This document shows positions 40,618-52,800 of a stretch of DNA of 64,000 nt, one piece after another. The notes beneath the pieces were generated by a model. That model was not told where the DNA came from and ran no database searches. It saw nothing but the letters and a program-made list of their open reading frames with translations. This stretch comes from Leishmania donovani (lineage: Eukaryota; Euglenozoa; Kinetoplastea; Trypanosomatida; Trypanosomatidae): assembly GCF_000227135.1 (NCBI RefSeq), contig NC_018230.1, forward strand, positions 131,761-195,760, read 5' to 3'. Made by a program: the position numbers and the translations under genes. How positions within the stretch are numbered: position 1 is the stretch's first letter; every line of letters begins with the position of its first letter.

Positions 40618-43600
40618 ATGCGGCCTGCAACGTCTCTCACCACGGCCGGCTGCAACGCCGCTTCATTATCATCCCCGGCAAGGTCGGGTGCAGAACCCCC
40701 GACGGCCACCGTCGCCACTTCTGTAGTTCCTATGGAGGTGTGCGGACAGACAAGGGTGGCAGCGACGGCATCGAATGCAGTGCAAGTGGACGTCGTCGCA
40801 GCGGTGCACGCAGACAGCACGACTCCGCGTGCGCGTAGAGACGAAGGCAAGGAGAGCTGTAGCAACAGCCATACTAGCGACCAGTGCGCACAACCACCGT
40901 ATACACGTCGCAGCGGCGGCAGCAGCAGCGCTGATGGTGATGGCTCAGCCCTTGAAAAGCGCGCTGACGGAAAGGACGATGTCGAAGAAGACGAGGAAGA
41001 TATCGTGGTGGATGAGCTGGACCTGTACTGCAGCACCCCGGCGCTCCTGTATCAGAGCCCGGTGACCGACATCACCTGGAGCGACGTCGCAGCCGATCTT
41101 TACCGATTCTCAGCAAAGGCAGCCGTATCGACGGCGCCACCGGATGGGCGAAGAGCCGTCGCCGCATGGCCCTCAGCCTGTGCGTCTTTGTCCTCAGCAT
41201 CGTCGACGGCGTCTTGCCAACCTTGTGGACGGGACACCTCAGTCGATGAGAGCCATCATCGAGACGAGGGCGAGCCGTCAGGTGAGCGGAGCGTTGTCAG
41301 TGATGAGGAGGGCAGTGAAGCAGGTGACCGCCATGTCGCCGGAGCGCCATCGCACCCGCAAACAGCGGCCTCCGCGTGCCTACACGGCGCCGACGACGCT
41401 GAGCCGACTTCCAGTTCTGAGGGGTGTGACGCCGCAGCGCCAATCGTAAGCAGCAGCCGTGACAACGATGCAGGCAGCGGTCACAGCGACGGCGTCGCCG
41501 GACAAGCACGCGCGTCTGTCGAGGCCAAGGCGAAGCGATCGGATAAGCGTGACGACTACGGAGGCAATACTGACGCGGGTGTGTGCTCGCCGACACTGTC
41601 TCCGTCGCGGCCCGCCTCCGCGTGTGCGTCCTCACCATCATCCGCACGACGGCAAGGGTGGAGTGTTGAAAGTGACCACGGCAGAGGCGGTGGCGAGCAT
41701 GGCGCCGGCGATCACGGGAGCTCAGGTGGAGTTGCATCGATGAGCCAAGGAGTGGCAGCAAAGTCCACTCCGACCGCCACCTTCGATGCCCAGGCGCCGC
41801 CGGCGCCTCTACTGCGCTCGTCCGCGGCAGTCACAGCGGCAACGTCACCGCCAGCACGACAAGCCTTAGAGGCGGAGGATGGTCCATACATGCCGCCGCT
41901 GATGGATGAGCTCGACGGTGAGCTCCTTCAGCTAATCAAGGCGTACTACATGCGCAAGCAGTCGGCAGCTGCAGCGGCCACCCCATTGTATCCGCCACCG
42001 CCGTCACACGCTGCGGCGTCGTCGTCGTCGACCTTCGCGTCGACTTGCTGCGCATGCCACGCCTTCAATCGCATGAAAAGCAGGTGCAGCAGTGGGAGCG
42101 CGGACGGCAGCGGCGGCAGCACACTTGCGGAGACCGCGGCAGCGACCGAGAAGCGAGGAAGTGGTAGTGGCTCGGACGCACTGCATGATTCACGCCGGCC
42201 GCTCCTGTCCACTGATGGCCGGCGTGCGCCGTCTGGTCTTCTGCGGGACCCCTTTACCGCTCCCCACGCCGCTGGGACAGCAGCGGCGCTTGGCAAGGCC
42301 AGTGAAAGAGGGCCGCAAGAGCTCAGGGGGCGCCATCCCGGTGACTGTCCTTCCTCGTACGTGATCGGCCCCTCTGACGACGCTGCTCGAGACTCAGCTG
42401 CCGCGGCTGGGCTGAGGCTCGGGGAGAACGTGCTCCACCGGCCTCCTTACAGGGGCATGAGCCGCGTTCGTGTTCACGGTGACAGCACTTGCATGGGCTT
42501 CGGTGCAGCAGCAGCGACGGTAACAGCGGCCAGCTTTTCCCCGCAGCAGCACACCTTCACAACAGCTGCCACATTGTACAATCCTATGACGCTCGGCGAG
42601 GCCAGCAGGGGGCAGCACCGAGCCGCAGCGGCGAGTGGGGCCGCCACCCTCGCCGAGGGCGCGGCAACCTTGCACCACCAAACTCACAGCGGCACCAACA
42701 TCAGTGGAGGCGGCGGAGCTGGCGGTGCGCTCAGCGGCGGCATCGCCAGCGGCCTCAGCGCTCTTTCCAGTCTGCCGTCCTACAGCTCCACCTCCTTTGT
42801 GCGCGCCTACGTCTCCGACATGAGCCTCAGCCTCGAGCCCGCCATCATCGTGTCGGCGCTGACGGCGGCCTTCAACATCATTGTTGTGTACTTCCTTCAG
42901 CAGCACGTGCTTGACACCCGTGATCACCTCGGCCTCTTCCTGATCGGCAGCTACATGATCTTCGCCTCGTACTACATGATCTACTACTTCCTCGAGCGAT
43001 TCTCTGACTCGTTTCGCCGCATCGCGTCGCAGGATAAGAAGTTCTACATCATCGGCAACCTCATCAAGGCGGGCATCCTCATCTCCATCACGCCGTTCGC
43101 ATGCGTGCATCTCGTCAAGATCATAGTCTTCGAGGAGTGGGAGAGCAACATCCTGCGCAATCTCGGCTGCATCTACACGATCCCCGACTTTATATCCATG
43201 GTCATTGTGCGGCGCATGCGGTGGTCAACGTGGATCCATCACGCCTGCGTCGTGCTCTTCAACTACTTCAGCATCATGAACAACTACCAGCACGAGAACG
43301 TGTGCCGCTGCGTCGTCGTCTACGCGGCCTTCTCGTCCTTCGCCTACTGTGTGAATGTGCTCTTGGCCTCCCGCTTCCTCGGCGTCTCCGTGAACGTGGC
43401 GCGGGTGCTGTCGTTCGTGGCGCTCGTCGTCTACGCCCTCTGCTGCGCAGTGAACTGGGCCTGGCAGGTGTACTACCTGCGCCGCCTCCTCATCAGCGGC
43501 CACGATCACTGGACCGTGTACGTGTACATGCTTCTCATCTCCCTCGTCATGTGGGATGATATTGTGCTGAACAGCTGGTTGCTGCACCATGCGCGCAACA

Positions 43601-43806
43601 ACGCCTACGTTGCCTCGCAGCACCTGCAGCAGCAGCAGCAGCAGCGCACCCGCCAGCAGCAGCAACAGTCGTCGCCGGCGTCAACGCGGATGACTTCGGC
43701 GCGCGTGTCACAGCGTCCCAGCTCGCTGTACCGTAGCCAGGACACGCGCACCGTCTACATGGCACCGCCGCTGCCGCCGGCTGGGCTGCCCCCGCGTGCA
43801 CCCTAA
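40618..43806 (+). CDS. TLC-like multi-pass membrane protein with long disordered N-terminus (1062 aa)
   Basis: The first 720 residues are Ala/Ser/Gly-rich and acidic, and probably disordered. From about 740 a compact membrane domain follows with about seven hydrophobic segments: 742-762, 771-795, 809-835, 848-865 (LGCIYTIPDFISMVIV), 870-888, 896-920 and 931-956, with another at 965-990. STWIHHACVVLFNYFSI puts a His pair at 874-875 at the start of a helix. Together with the preceding Y-x-x-x-D helix end, this is the pattern of TLC (TRAM-LAG1-CLN8) domains found in ceramide synthases and TLCD/TMEM56 proteins. The assignment is moderate, because the short motif is the main support. The C-terminus is polyglutamine-rich (about 1003-1030). 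The start is the first ATG in frame; the longer open frame starts with GTG at 40573. Confidence 0.75.
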   Translation: MRPATSLTTAGCNAASLSSPARSGAEPPTATVATSVVPMEVCGQTRVAATASNAVQVDVVAAVHADSTTPRARRDEGKESCSNSHTSDQCAQPPYTRRSGGSSSADGDGSALEKRADGKDDVEEDEEDIVVDELDLYCSTPALLYQSPVTDITWSDVAADLYRFSAKAAVSTAPPDGRRAVAAWPSACASLSSASSTASCQPCGRDTSVDESHHRDEGEPSGERSVVSDEEGSEAGDRHVAGAPSHPQTAASACLHGADDAEPTSSSEGCDAAAPIVSSSRDNDAGSGHSDGVAGQARASVEAKAKRSDKRDDYGGNTDAGVCSPTLSPSRPASACASSPSSARRQGWSVESDHGRGGGEHGAGDHGSSGGVASMSQGVAAKSTPTATFDAQAPPAPLLRSSAAVTAATSPPARQALEAEDGPYMPPLMDELDGELLQLIKAYYMRKQSAAAAATPLYPPPPSHAAASSSSTFASTCCACHAFNRMKSRCSSGSADGSGGSTLAETAAATEKRGSGSGSDALHDSRRPLLSTDGRRAPSGLLRDPFTAPHAAGTAAALGKASERGPQELRGRHPGDCPSSYVIGPSDDAARDSAAAAGLRLGENVLHRPPYRGMSRVRVHGDSTCMGFGAAAATVTAASFSPQQHTFTTAATLYNPMTLGEASRGQHRAAAASGAATLAEGAATLHHQTHSGTNISGGGGAGGALSGGIASGLSALSSLPSYSSTSFVRAYVSDMSLSLEPAIIVSALTAAFNIIVVYFLQQHVLDTRDHLGLFLIGSYMIFASYYMIYYFLERFSDSFRRIASQDKKFYIIGNLIKAGILISITPFACVHLVKIIVFEEWESNILRNLGCIYTIPDFISMVIVRRMRWSTWIHHACVVLFNYFSIMNNYQHENVCRCVVVYAAFSSFAYCVNVLLASRFLGVSVNVARVLSFVALVVYALCCAVNWAWQVYYLRRLLISGHDHWTVYVYMLLISLVMWDDIVLNSWLLHHARNNAYVASQHLQQQQQQRTRQQQQQSSPASTRMTSARVSQRPSSLYRSQDTRTVYMAPPLPPAGLPPRAP

Positions 43807-45147
43807 CGCGTCATCGTCTATGCATGATCAGTGTGTGAGCCAAGCTGAGTGGTGGCGATGGTGGGGGGATCACAGGGGAGGTCGGCGCAGAAAGCGGTGC
43901 CCCGCTCTTGCCCTGCGTTCATCATTTTCACCCCTTCCCCGCCACTTCCGATCTTTCACCGCCGCAGCCTGCCCGCCTGCCCCCCCCCCGCCTTCTGTCC
44001 CTCCTTGCCGCCTCTGTATGTGCGTGCACGGGGCCCGCTGCTGCGTCCTTCATGGGACGCTTGGTGCCACGTTGCGTCGCTCCGCTGTTTTTGTCCCTTC
44101 TCCCCCGCACACGCCCCCCCGTCCTTTTCGCACACCTGTGAGCGCCGGCACACCGGGCAGCCCCGCGCGTTGCCGCTGCTACTGCACACCAGACCGTCCA
44201 TCACGGGCACCGCCAGCGCGCGCCCCCGCGACCCCTCCTGCCTCTCGTCGGGCTCTCTCGAGTTTTAGCTTCATCCGCTTTATTTCGCTTTCAGCGGCTT
44301 GCCGCTTCTCGATTCAACTCCTGTGTGTATGTGTGTGTGTGTGTGTGTTCTCTGCGGACGACCACTTCTGGTCCCTCACATGCGCTGCAGCATGTCGCCG
44401 CCTCGCATCCGCCAGGCGGCGTGCGTGCACGTGCCTTTGCCTTTTCATGTCGTACGCGCCGGTGTGCCGAGCAACCATGTCCGTGTTTGAACGATCAACA
44501 AGAGAAATCGGTGCACACGCTTCCCATACCTGCGGGCGCCTCGCCGCGGCATCAGTACCTCCGCGCAGAACACAACCACACGCACACATACATGCACATC
44601 ACATCACTTGACAGCCGCCGTATGTCCGCATCGTCGCACATCGCTCGTGCTTCGGGCATCCCTCACGCACTCCTGCGTAGGTGGCATGCCATCCCCCTCC
44701 CTTTTTCCTCTCCCTCTGCCTCCATCTCCATCTCCGAATTCGTCGCTGCATCTCGCACTCGCCCACGCCGCTGCCGTTCCTGACGCTGTCTCGGACATCA
44801 TGCGGCCTCAGTGGCTCACCCTCCCCACCACCACCCCGCCCACCTCTGCTCCGCCATCAACCGACCGCAATAGCGCCCTCTTTTGTTTCAACTCCTAACA
44901 GCCTTTCCTCCATCTCTTCGTTAAAAGCTTGCCCACATAGCGTCGCTCGCGTTGCCGTTGCTCCAGCGGCCCGTTCTCGTCGTCGATCTCCGCCCCCCCC
45001 CCACCCCCACCGCCACCACCGTCCCCATACGGCAGACCTCTCCTCCACAACGCCCCGCACAGGCAAGGGGATTCTCCAACCCACACCCACGTCCACACCC
45101 CTGTCTTCTCTCTCTTCGCCCTCTCCTCTCCAACCACCTCAGCAACG
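43807..45147. other. Intergenic region upstream of the phosphate transporter
   Basis: About 1.3 kb, C/T-rich, with a (TG)n block at about 44324-44348 and C runs near 43980 and 44993. The tract GCCTTTCCTCCATCTCTTCG followed by AG at 44926 or 44940 is the likely trans-splice acceptor for the gene at 45148. No gene is supported. Confidence 0.6.
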
Positions 45148-46866
45148 ATGATCCACCCGTATCTGTGGATCGCCGTCGTGGGCGGCTTCGTGGGCTTCCT
45201 CGTGGCGTGCGGCAACGGCGCCAACGACCTCGCCAACGCCTTCGGCACCAGCTACGGCTCGCGCGTTCTCACGATGCTGCAGATCGTCGTCATCGCCGCC
45301 GTCTGTGAGTTCTCCGGGGCCGTCGGGCTCGGTAGCGAAGTGGCTACCACCATGTCCAGCGGCATCGCCAAGCTGTCCACCTTCGAGGACGACCCCTACG
45401 TGCTCATGTACGGATTTCTCTGCACGCTCGGCGCGACTTTCATCTGGCTCCTGGTCGCCACGCTCGCCAACCTGCCCGTGTCGTCGCACCACGCCGTCGC
45501 CGGCGGCATCATCGGCTTCGCGCTGGTGTACGGCGGCGGCGACGCGGTTGTGTGGGCCGGCCGCAAGCAAGCCTTCCCCTACGTCTCCGGCTTCGTGCCC
45601 ATTGTCGTCTCGTGGTTCATCTCGCCCCTGCTGGCCGGCCTCGCCGCCGCCGTCTTATACAGCATGGCCCGCTTCCTGATCCTCGAGCGCACCTTCGCCG
45701 TCCGCCTCGCGCCCTACCTCATGCCCGTCATCGTGCTCATCGTCTTCTTCCTCGAGTTCATCTTCATCTTCCTCAACGCTGCGAGTAACCGACTGTCGTG
45801 GTCGTCCGGGCACGCCGCTTGGATGGCGATCGCCGTGGCCGCCAGCGTGGCGGTGCTGTCGCTGGGGCTGATCCCTGTGATGAAGCGCCGCATCGAGTCC
45901 ATTCGCGTCTCTGGTGAGAAGTGCGGCGCGGAGGAGGGCTGCGATGCCGTGGAGGCGATGCGTATGAAGATGATGGGTGCGCGCGTGTCGAGCATCCGCA
46001 CCTTCCAGACAAGGAGGCAGGCGGGCGAGTACCTCATGGCGGAGAAGCAGCGCCGCAAGGAGCGCGAGGCGCCGGCCAACGTTGTGAAGACCGAGCCCAC
46101 CGAAGAGGGCAGCAACGAGGCTGAGGACGCACGCGCAGCGAAGAAGCTTGGTCTTGCGTCACGCCTGGTGTACGGCGCCGTCGTGCGCGACGAATCCTCG
46201 GATGTGGATAGCCCCTTCGACGAGAACGCCAACGGCGCGCAGGGCGGTAGCGACGAGGTCGATGCGGTCCACGTGACCGCGATTGATCCGAAATTCAACT
46301 ACCTGAAGTACGACGAGAGCGGCGTGCGCATGTTCGACCCGCGCGCCGAGTACATGTTCCGCATGCTGCAGGTCGTCACTGCCGCCTGCACGTCGCTGGC
46401 GCACGGCTCCAACGATGTCAGCAACGCCATCGGCCCCTACGCTGCCATCTACCAGGTGTATAGAACCGGCAACGTGGCGAGCGCGGCGAACGTTGAGGTG
46501 TGGCTGTTGTGTCTCGGCGGTGCTGGCATCGTGGTCGGGCTGGCCACCTTCGGGCTGCCCATCATGCGGTTGCTGGGCGAGAAACTGGCGGTGCTGACGC
46601 CGGTGCGCGGCTGCGCAGCTGAGGTGGCTACGGCGCTCGTCGTGTCGCTGGCGTCCACCTACGGCATCCCTGTATCATCCACGCACTGCATCACTGGCGC
46701 CGTGTTGGCCATCTCCATGGTCGACGTCGGCTTCCGCCGTGTGCGTTGGGCTCTGGTGCTGAAGATGTACGTCGGCTGGGTCTTCACGCTGATCGTCACC
46801 GCCATCATTTCCGCCTTCTTCTTCGCGCAGGGCATCACCGCACCGGTGCCGCGTGGCAGCCGCTAA
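45148..46866 (+). CDS. PiT/PHO4-family inorganic phosphate transporter (572 aa)
   Basis: Both signature repeats of the family are present: GNGANDLANAFG at residues 22-33 and GSNDVSNAIG at 420-429, one in each inverted half of the transporter. Further family elements are LPVSSHHAVAGG in the N-terminal half and GIPVSSTHCITGAV in the C-terminal half. About ten to twelve hydrophobic helices surround a central hydrophilic loop (about 245-390) rich in Lys, Glu and Arg. Such carriers move Pi with Na+ or H+ across the plasma membrane; the coupling ion cannot be read from the sequence. Length is normal for the family and both ends are intact. The ATG at 45148 puts the first helix immediately at the N-terminus. 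Confidence 0.95.
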   Translation: MIHPYLWIAVVGGFVGFLVACGNGANDLANAFGTSYGSRVLTMLQIVVIAAVCEFSGAVGLGSEVATTMSSGIAKLSTFEDDPYVLMYGFLCTLGATFIWLLVATLANLPVSSHHAVAGGIIGFALVYGGGDAVVWAGRKQAFPYVSGFVPIVVSWFISPLLAGLAAAVLYSMARFLILERTFAVRLAPYLMPVIVLIVFFLEFIFIFLNAASNRLSWSSGHAAWMAIAVAASVAVLSLGLIPVMKRRIESIRVSGEKCGAEEGCDAVEAMRMKMMGARVSSIRTFQTRRQAGEYLMAEKQRRKEREAPANVVKTEPTEEGSNEAEDARAAKKLGLASRLVYGAVVRDESSDVDSPFDENANGAQGGSDEVDAVHVTAIDPKFNYLKYDESGVRMFDPRAEYMFRMLQVVTAACTSLAHGSNDVSNAIGPYAAIYQVYRTGNVASAANVEVWLLCLGGAGIVVGLATFGLPIMRLLGEKLAVLTPVRGCAAEVATALVVSLASTYGIPVSSTHCITGAVLAISMVDVGFRRVRWALVLKMYVGWVFTLIVTAIISAFFFAQGITAPVPRGSR

Positions 46867-49800
46867 TGTGGCGCGCAAAGACGCTTGGCCAGCGCACCCC
46901 TCCGCACGCGCACGCACACACACCTGTTCGCTGCGAGACGCTTCGCTGTCGTTGCCGCTGCTGCCACTAGCAGTATCAAATAACGGCCTGGTCGCATCGG
47001 TGTCCGTGCGTGCGTGCCAGTGAGGGGGCACGTTCCGCGGGCAGCGAGGCGGAGGAGAGGGCATGGGAAGGCGGTGTGAGGAAGACGGTGTCTTGTGTCG
47101 AAGAAGCGCCTACCCTCCCGCCGCCGCCCCTCTCCCCGCGCCCTCGTCACCCGCGTTGGCGCTGTGCTCTCCTCCGGACAAGCAATGGATCTCTCCTTCC
47201 GCTGCTGTTTTCCCCGCCGTGTTGCCGTCTTGTGTGTGTGTGCGCCACCACACACACACACACACACAAGTGCTTCACGGTTTCCTTTGTATTGTTCGCT
47301 TTTTTGGTCGCGTGATTCCTCCGTGGATGCGTCAGCGTTGCCTTCTCTTTGACCACTGGCACATGTGTGTGTGTGTGTGCGTGCGTGTGCGTGTGCGTGT
47401 GTGGGAGGGAAGTGGGTGCGTTACTCTCGCGCTAAACCTCTTTTTCTGTTTTGATTTCGTCGCTCTTCGTGCCTGTTCTTTTCTGTTGCGGATCTACCTA
47501 AATCGCGGTCCTTGTCTCTGTCTCTGTCTGTTACCCCCATCAACCCTGTAGACGATGCGCGCGCCATCCTTAAGAGCACTGCACACCCGCGGCTGCATGT
47601 GACTCTCGAACGCGTCGTCCGTGCAGCAATCACATTACCCGGGCCCCCTTCCCCTTCTTCTCCGCTGTCGCGCGCGCGCGTGCCTACACATACGCATGCA
47701 CAACCCTCTCCTCTCCTGCCTCGCCCCCCCCCCTCCTGCTCCTCCTCCTCCCCACCACTTGCACGACGGCTTCCCCATCCAGTTTTCTCACGGGCGACTG
47801 GGCCCTCGTCACGCCTTCCTGAAACACGGTGAGAGACGTACTGGTAGAATACCAGCCACCCCCCCCTCCCACCTTATCCTGTGGCGTGCGCACGTGTTTG
47901 TGTGTGTGTGTGTGTGTGGGGGGGGGGGGGGGTAGATGTGTCCTGGAAAGAGAGGTTGAAGGGTGCTCGACAGAGCTTGACCCTGTGTGCTGGGCAAGGC
48001 AACGTAACCCTTTAACAGAACGGGTCAGTGCACACGCTCGGGTGCGTGTGTGCGTGTGCGTGTGTCCGTCTCTCTCTCTTGTTTACTTTGTTTGTTTGGT
48101 ACGTTCTCTGCCCGCTGTCTGTGCAGCGGTGTCTGTGTCCATCGATTTCGTCCTCCTCCTCCTCGCCGACGAAGAGGATGTGTTGCGCCGACGGTCGTGT
48201 CGCTGCTGCCCGTCTCTTCCTGAGTTCTTCGTCTTGTCTGTGTGCATCGATCAGCGCGCTGCACTCGCCTCATGCCCCCTCTCTCGCCACCCTCCACCGA
48301 GCACACGCACACGCACACCGCTCCTCTTCCCTGTGCTTGTCGTCGCTGCGCGAACGCGAGAGGATGCTGTGCATGATGTTGTCAGCACTGATATGGGCGT
48401 TGGTGAATACGGGGTTGGATGAGGGTGTGTACGTGTATGTGTGTGTGTGTGTGTGCCTCGCATGCGTAATGGTGGTGATGCGAAGCACACACACACAGGC
48501 GCCGAGGCGTATTTATATTTACATTTACATACATAGAGAAAGGACGATCGTGTGTGTGCTGTTCGGCTCGTCCCTGTCCACTGTTGCTGCTGAGATCGCC
48601 GACCAGCAAAACGCGATCGAAGGGCATGTCCCTCCCTCCCGCCCTCTCTTGTCGTTTTGTTTTTATTAGTGTGCTGAAGCGCGCTTTCCTCGGCGACGAT
48701 CGAGCGAGACGCTACAAGAAGCGGAGTAAGAGAATGGAGCATCCGCTGTGGTGTGGCAGCGCCACACCCCATCCCTCTTTCCCCCTCCCACACACGCGCA
48801 CACCATTCCTCCTCCTGGCTTTGTCTGCTGCTAAGGTATAACGAGGAGCGTGAAAAAAAGGGGGCCATGCGTGAGGGGGAGGGAGAGAGGGGGGTGCTCG
48901 CTATCGGCTCTCTCGCACTCCCTCACACTGCGTCTGCGGTCGGGCGTGCGGGTCTGTGGGTGTGTGGGTGTGTGTATAAGCGGTTGGTACGCATGGCTGC
49001 CTCCGAGACCATGTGCCCACCCACCCCCACCCCCACCAACACCCTCTCCCTCTTTCTCTGAAACGCTTTTTTTCTGATGCGTGTTGTTCGACTTGCCTTC
49101 TCGTTGTGCCGTCGCCTCCGCGAAGCGAGGGACGTCTCTCCCTCACCGCCTCATGCTCTAGTGAGCACAACAGCGTCCGCGACACGATGCGACGAGCGCT
49201 CAACAGTGCCGCCGCCCACATTTGAAAGGTCTTCCGTAACGCCGGAAAAAAAAAAACACGAAGAACGAAAGCCGCAGAGCGGAGCAAAGCCAGCAGGCAG
49301 GCAGGCAGGCTCGCCCTTCTCCGCTCTCGCCCTGATGGCGATGGCAGGAGGCGAAAGGGGCGTACAACACATACGCGCACCAGGAAAGACTCGCGCGAAA
49401 AGTGGAGGCGGTGTGGATCGCTGCCAGTAGGCGGTGGAGGGGAGTAGACGCGAATATCAACGTGAGCAGCTGCGAGGCGGGAGGGGGGAGGATGCACAAC
49501 CGCTCCGCCCTTCTCTCGTTCTCGTCCCCATCTCTCGCTGCTACAGAGTTGCTCGCGGTACTCCTCCCGCATATGTGATGATGCCCATCCATGCTATCCG
49601 TTGCCCTCCTCTCCTTTGCTTGCCCGTATGTGCCACGCATCCACAAACACTCGCTTACTCGTCTCGCACGCGCCGGAGAAACGGCCGAAGTCCTTCTCTT
49701 CTTCCTTCTCCCCGCTGTGTGGCTGCAGCCCCTGCCGCCCGGCCGCCCCGCTCCTCAGAACACCGAGCGCGCGAGAAAGACAACCAAAGCAAGCACGGGC

Positions 49801-49884
49801 AGGGCGAGAGGCGTTCTCGTCCGTGCAACCTTCTACACGCGCGGGCACACGCACGCCCAAGCTGCGCAGCAGCTTGCAGGAAAA
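46867..49884. other. Intergenic region (3 kb), no gene seen
   Basis: Contains an (AC)n block near 47248-47270, a (TG)n block at about 47362-47402, (TG)n followed by a G run at about 47896-47933, and CT-rich tracts. From about 49240 the + strand is A/G-rich, with an A10 run at 49247. An acceptor for the phosphatase gene lies at 49727-49728. Open frames overlapping the phosphatase 5' end are shadows or untranslated extensions. Confidence 0.6.
49727..49728 (+). promoter_or_regulatory. Probable trans-splice acceptor (AG) for the phosphatase gene
   Basis: The tract TCCTTCTCTTCTTCCTTCTC (49691-49710) and following CCCCGCTGTGTGGCTG reach AG. The first ATG in the main frame after it is 49885, in AGGAAAAATGGAG. 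The ATG at 49591 opens the same frame but lies upstream of this acceptor. Confidence 0.55.
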
Positions 49885-52800
49885 ATGGAGAATCACGCGT
49901 CGGCGTCCATGTATATCCCTTCATCGAAGGTGCTGGCCCGCTTGCAGCGACATGCAACAACGATGGAAAAGTGGAAGGCCGGCAACGTCAGTGCCAACGG
50001 CGGTTCTGGACTCACTGCAGCGTCTGTGGCATTGCCTCCCGCGAGCAGCAGCAGCCCCTTCGGCGCTTATCCAAAAACGGCGACCATGGATACGCTTGCC
50101 GCGCTGTCGGCCTCATCAACCAAGATGGATGGGGCGGCAGTGCTCGTCAAGAGATCCGCGACTGTGCCAAAGCCGTCTGGTGCGGCTGGCAGCTCTCCGT
50201 CTGCCCACTGCACCCCCTCCTCTTGCATGGGCAATCCCACCTCGCACGATTTTCAGAAGAGTGTGTCGCCGCTGTCGGAGAGCACCACCCGTGGCGCTGC
50301 TGCTGTCGCCCACACCGCAGCCTCCGACGCCGCAATGCCACCATCACTGGCGCCATCGGCAACGCCACCGAGCACGTTCAAGTCTCCCGCAGCGTCTCCA
50401 GTCTTCTCGCCCCAGATGCCCGGCAGCAAGGCCAACAGCAGTCGCGCCGCTCTTGGAGTCTCCATTGCCATCGAGACCTGTGGCGCAGCGTCGCAGACGT
50501 TGTCTGCGCCAGCGGCAACGCCTTCATCGCCAGCACTCTCACCCTCAGCGCCGTTGCCCCCAGCATCCGCGTGGCTTCTTCCCCGGGATGACGTGACGTA
50601 CATCTTATCATCCCTGACGTGGAACGTGGACCTCCTGCGGTTGCTACTCCCACACGCGCCGTGCCCGCTGCACCTCCCAGGCGCCGAACCTCTTGCGGAG
50701 GTGCCATCTCCCACAGCCGAAGAACTCGCCACATCGACAGCACTGGCTGCCGCCCCTGCGTCGCCCGCGCCGCCTAGTAGCGATATGAACGAAGAGGAAG
50801 CGAACGCGGAAGCAGGGCAAGAGGGTTTGACCGTGAAGTGCGCTGCCCAGAGCAGCGTGGATAGCGCGGCAACGGTGGGTGGGGCATCTTCAGCGGGCAA
50901 GCTGCAATCTCTAAAGGCCGATAAGCGCGGCGACGCATCGAGCGTCTCGTCGAAGATGCACACAAGCGGTGCATATGCACAAGAGGCATACCACACACGT
51001 GACAGCCCTGCTGCTGTCACGGATATCGCCCCCAACCCACGCTCCCTGTCACCGCCGCCGGAGTCGTCGTCGTCGTCGCTCACGACGAGCGTCGCGGTGT
51101 CCGGGACGTCAGGTGCTGTCTCCACCGTGCCGCTCACCTGGTCGCAATACCTTTTTCGCGGGTCTGGCGGCGGTGTGAGAGCCGTCGTGGGAAGTCAGCG
51201 TAACGGTGCGACTTTAGTGCTTGGCGACGACACCGCTCGAGAGCGACAGCAGCCACAGCAGCTGACGTCGCTTGTCCGTGGGCAGGCCCCGCCCCCGGCA
51301 TTCGTGCACGGGGTTGGCAGAGGCCTCCCGCACAGTCATAGTGACGGGGCGCTGGTGCGCAAACCGAAAACGTCTGCGGGCACGCCAGCAGCGGCACCCA
51401 ACTCCGCCTACGTATCCTCCTCCATCTTCCACGCGCAGTACCTCCCCTCGCTGGAAGAGTTTCAGCGCAAGTTGGAGGAGCACAAGCACCAGCAGCAGCT
51501 TCTCCTTCGCCAGCAGCAGCAGCAACCACCGGCCTTGTCAGCCACCCGCCTTCAGCAGCACCTCCAGCAGCAACAGCAGCAGCAATCCCAGCCCCACCAT
51601 TACCCCTGCCGTCGTGCGGCGACTAACAAGACGTTCTTCTACTCGCCGGCGCCGTCTGTCCTGTCCTTTGCCACCACTGCCGCGACGACGACCGTCAACG
51701 AGAACGCCACCGATGAGGATTGCGAGGAAGAGCAGCAGCGCTGTCAGCTCTCGTGCAGCGGCGCAACGGTGACGTCACCGAGAAGCCCGCCACTGCCGCT
51801 GGCAGCACACCGCAGCCACGCAGCAGCCGTCTCGGGCATGTGGTCATCGTCGTTGCCGCCCTCTCCGCCGGCATCTTCCTCCGCGTCGCAGGCGCGCCGT
51901 GGCCTTCAGCAGCCCCAGCGCCTGCTTGGCTGCAGCGGGCTTCGCATGCGCCCCTGTACCTCCTCCACCTTCTCCCTCGACAACCTTGACAGCGGCGGTG
52001 GCAGCGATAACGAGGAGGCGAGGGGCGGGATCGGTGCTACCGCAGTGACCCCTTGGATGTTGTACCCTACCCCTCACTCATCGCGTCCGTCGCCCTCGCA
52101 GCCACAGCAACCGTCGATGATGATGCTGCGAGCCGCCGATCAGCTGCGTGGGCCCATCGTGTCCTCTTCGGCACAAAGGCGGTCGCCACTGTTGTTGCAC
52201 ACTGGCGGTGGTCGCACCAGCCACGACAGTAGAGGGAGCTCGCCTGCCACCGCGCGTGATGACGACGACGACGATAGTGACGAAGAGAATGAAGAGGACG
52301 TGGAATGGGCCTTGAGCCGTCGCGGCGCCAGCGGCAGCGGCGGCGTCCGGCCGTCGAGCTCGTTTCCGGCCTCGCCGACGGTCAGCATCAGCTCCATGTC
52401 CTTCAGCCGGGTGTGGTCGAGCACCTTGAGCGGACGCGCGACCCCGCGCACTACCCTCGCCACCGGCGTCGGTAGTAGTGTGGCGAACCACAACCCACAC
52501 TTCAACGGCAGCAGCTTCGGCGGTGTCGGCTACGCCTCGCCCTATTCGGCCACCAAAGGTGGCAAGAACGCGCGCCGCAGACGGAAAGCGACATGCACGC
52601 GGAGGCGGCGTATAATGCGTGTCTACGTGCCCAGCATCACGGAAGGACCAAAGGCGGCGAGCCTGTACACCGCACCGACCGCGGAGGCGCAGGAACTGCT
52701 GCTGCAGCTGCAGCACCGCGCAGCGATGTCGTTGCTTTCCGGCTCCACGGCGAGACCCATCGCAGAACACAGCGCGACAGCCACCGCCGTCTCCTCCGCG

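Noticed and set aside
49591..49884. 98-residue N-terminal extension of the phosphatase gene from an upstream ATG
   Set aside because: Lies across the strong pyrimidine-tract acceptor at 49727-49728, so it is probably not in the mature mRNA; the choice is not certain.
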